Of a stretch of DNA of 64,000 bases, positions 63,315 through 64,000 are shown one piece after another. The stretch's first letter is position 1. Every line of letters starts with the position of its first letter. Below the pieces are notes generated by a model. It was not told the origin of the DNA. It searched no databases and saw only the letters and a list, made by a program, of their open reading frames with translations. Source of the stretch: Acetobacterium bakii (GTDB lineage Bacteria; Bacillota; Clostridia; Eubacteriales; Eubacteriaceae); the NCBI RefSeq assembly GCF_001263355.1, contig NZ_LGYO01000022.1, forward strand, positions 156,283 through 220,282, given 5' to 3'. The position numbers were made by a program, and so were the translations under genes.

Positions 63315-64000
63315 ATGCAGGAAAAAAAAGCTAAGGATCGAACTGTTTTATATGTATCAATTGTAATAGCAGCTCTTTTCGTACTGGTGAGTATGTTCTT
63401 TACTGAGGCTACCAACGCGGTATTCAATCAATTGTTTGCATTGATTACCACAAATTTTGGTTGGCTGTATTTATTGGCAGTGGGGTTATTTATTGTGTTT
63501 GCCATCGGGCTTGTTATCAGTCCGTATGGCAAGATCAAATTGGGTAAGGATGATGATAAACCGGAATTCACAAACTTTCAATGGTTTTCAATGCTATTTG
63601 GCGGAGGAATGGGAATTGGTTTGGTATTCTGGTCGGTTTCCGAACCAATCATGCATTTTCTCAGCCCTCCCATGGGAGAAGGCGGAACACAATCAGCTAT
63701 GGAACTGGCCATGCGGGTATCGTTTTTCCATTGGGGACTCCATCCCTGGGTAATCTTCGCAATCGGCGGCTTGGGACTGGCATATTTCCAATTCCGCAAG
63801 GATTTGCCGTTCTTAATCAGTTCCGCTTTTTATCCGCTAATCGGAGAAAGAATTCACGGACCTATTGGCAAGACCATTGATATCATCGCTGTTTTTGCAA
63901 CCATTTTCGGGGTTGCGACCAGCCTGGGTCTTGGATCGACTCAAATTGCCACCGGTCTTGAATATATCTGGGGAATTGAATCAACGCCGATAACGGTTTC
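63315..64000 (+). CDS. BCCT-family betaine/choline/carnitine transporter (3' truncated)
   Basis: The first 228 residues of a BCCT carrier are present; the frame runs out of the window. FGGGMGIGLVFWSVSEPIMHF is the glycine-rich membrane segment with the conserved Trp of the family. AAAAGGGGGA precedes the ATG. It directly follows mtgA and should import the methylated amine to be demethylated. Whether the substrate is glycine betaine, carnitine, choline or proline betaine cannot be decided from this part. Confidence 0.9.
   Translation, partial: MQEKKAKDRTVLYVSIVIAALFVLVSMFFTEATNAVFNQLFALITTNFGWLYLLAVGLFIVFAIGLVISPYGKIKLGKDDDKPEFTNFQWFSMLFGGGMGIGLVFWSVSEPIMHFLSPPMGEGGTQSAMELAMRVSFFHWGLHPWVIFAIGGLGLAYFQFRKDLPFLISSAFYPLIGERIHGPIGKTIDIIAVFATIFGVATSLGLGSTQIATGLEYIWGIESTPITV

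Overview
The window looks like chromosomal DNA of a Gram-positive anaerobic acetogen, most likely Acetobacterium or a close relative in the Eubacteriaceae. The reasons are frequent TTG/GTG starts, strong GGAGG ribosome binding sites, an MtrH/MtgA-type methyltetrahydrofolate methyltransferase next to a BCCT betaine transporter under sigma-54 control, a UroD-type corrinoid methyltransferase homologue with a CobW GTPase, acetate kinase, and clostridial ChW repeats. The organism call is inferred from gene content, not from a marker gene. No tRNA, rRNA, CRISPR array or transposase was seen.

Layout. 1-2761: an ABC importer (binding protein cut by the window edge, permease, ATPase) with a trailing cupin. 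2849-5056: a YbaK-type deacylase, an unknown gene and a DMT exporter. 5277-20747 is the standout: a peptide (RiPP) biosynthesis and export locus. It has four genes carrying five B12-binding radical SAM units (one gene is a double-length fusion), a 90-residue precursor with a Nif11-like leader ending in Gly-Gly and an 18-residue cysteine-free core, a LivJ-like lipoprotein, an HlyD-like adaptor, a C39 peptidase ABC transporter and a second ABC transporter of the NHLM bacteriocin type. Between the precursor and the next enzyme gene lie two mutually exclusive RNA hairpins, one of which covers the downstream ribosome binding site.

20794-34945: a nitroreductase with a twin-palindrome promoter; a divergent UroD/CobW/His-rich operon; a MarR-controlled flavodoxin-like pair under a 36-bp palindrome; glutaredoxin; nitrilase; uridine phosphorylase; a PadR regulator divergent from an Old Yellow Enzyme-type reductase with a textbook ATGT-N8-ACAT operator between them; PepD; a polysaccharide deacetylase and an auxin-efflux-type carrier. 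35088-36214: a c-di-GMP-I riboswitch with terminator ahead of a zinc-ribbon protein. 36432-48220: a secreted unknown, DAHP synthase, SixA-like phosphatase, acetate kinase, a dicarboxylate symporter with an extra N-terminal domain, and gltDB.

48627-53026: a sulfur and Fe-S operon (TusA-like, DsrE-like, cysteine desulfurase, IscU fused to a MIP18-like domain), then a PiT phosphate transporter with its DUF47 partner. 53064-60401: a secreted subtilisin with ChW repeats, an SDR/FGGY kinase/VOC operon, a PAP2 phosphatase and lipid kinase pair, and a small SDAC-motif protein. 60501-64000: a PAS/sigma-54 activator, a near-perfect -24/-12 promoter, an MtgA-like methyltransferase and the start of a BCCT transporter, probably the front of a betaine demethylation operon that continues past the window.
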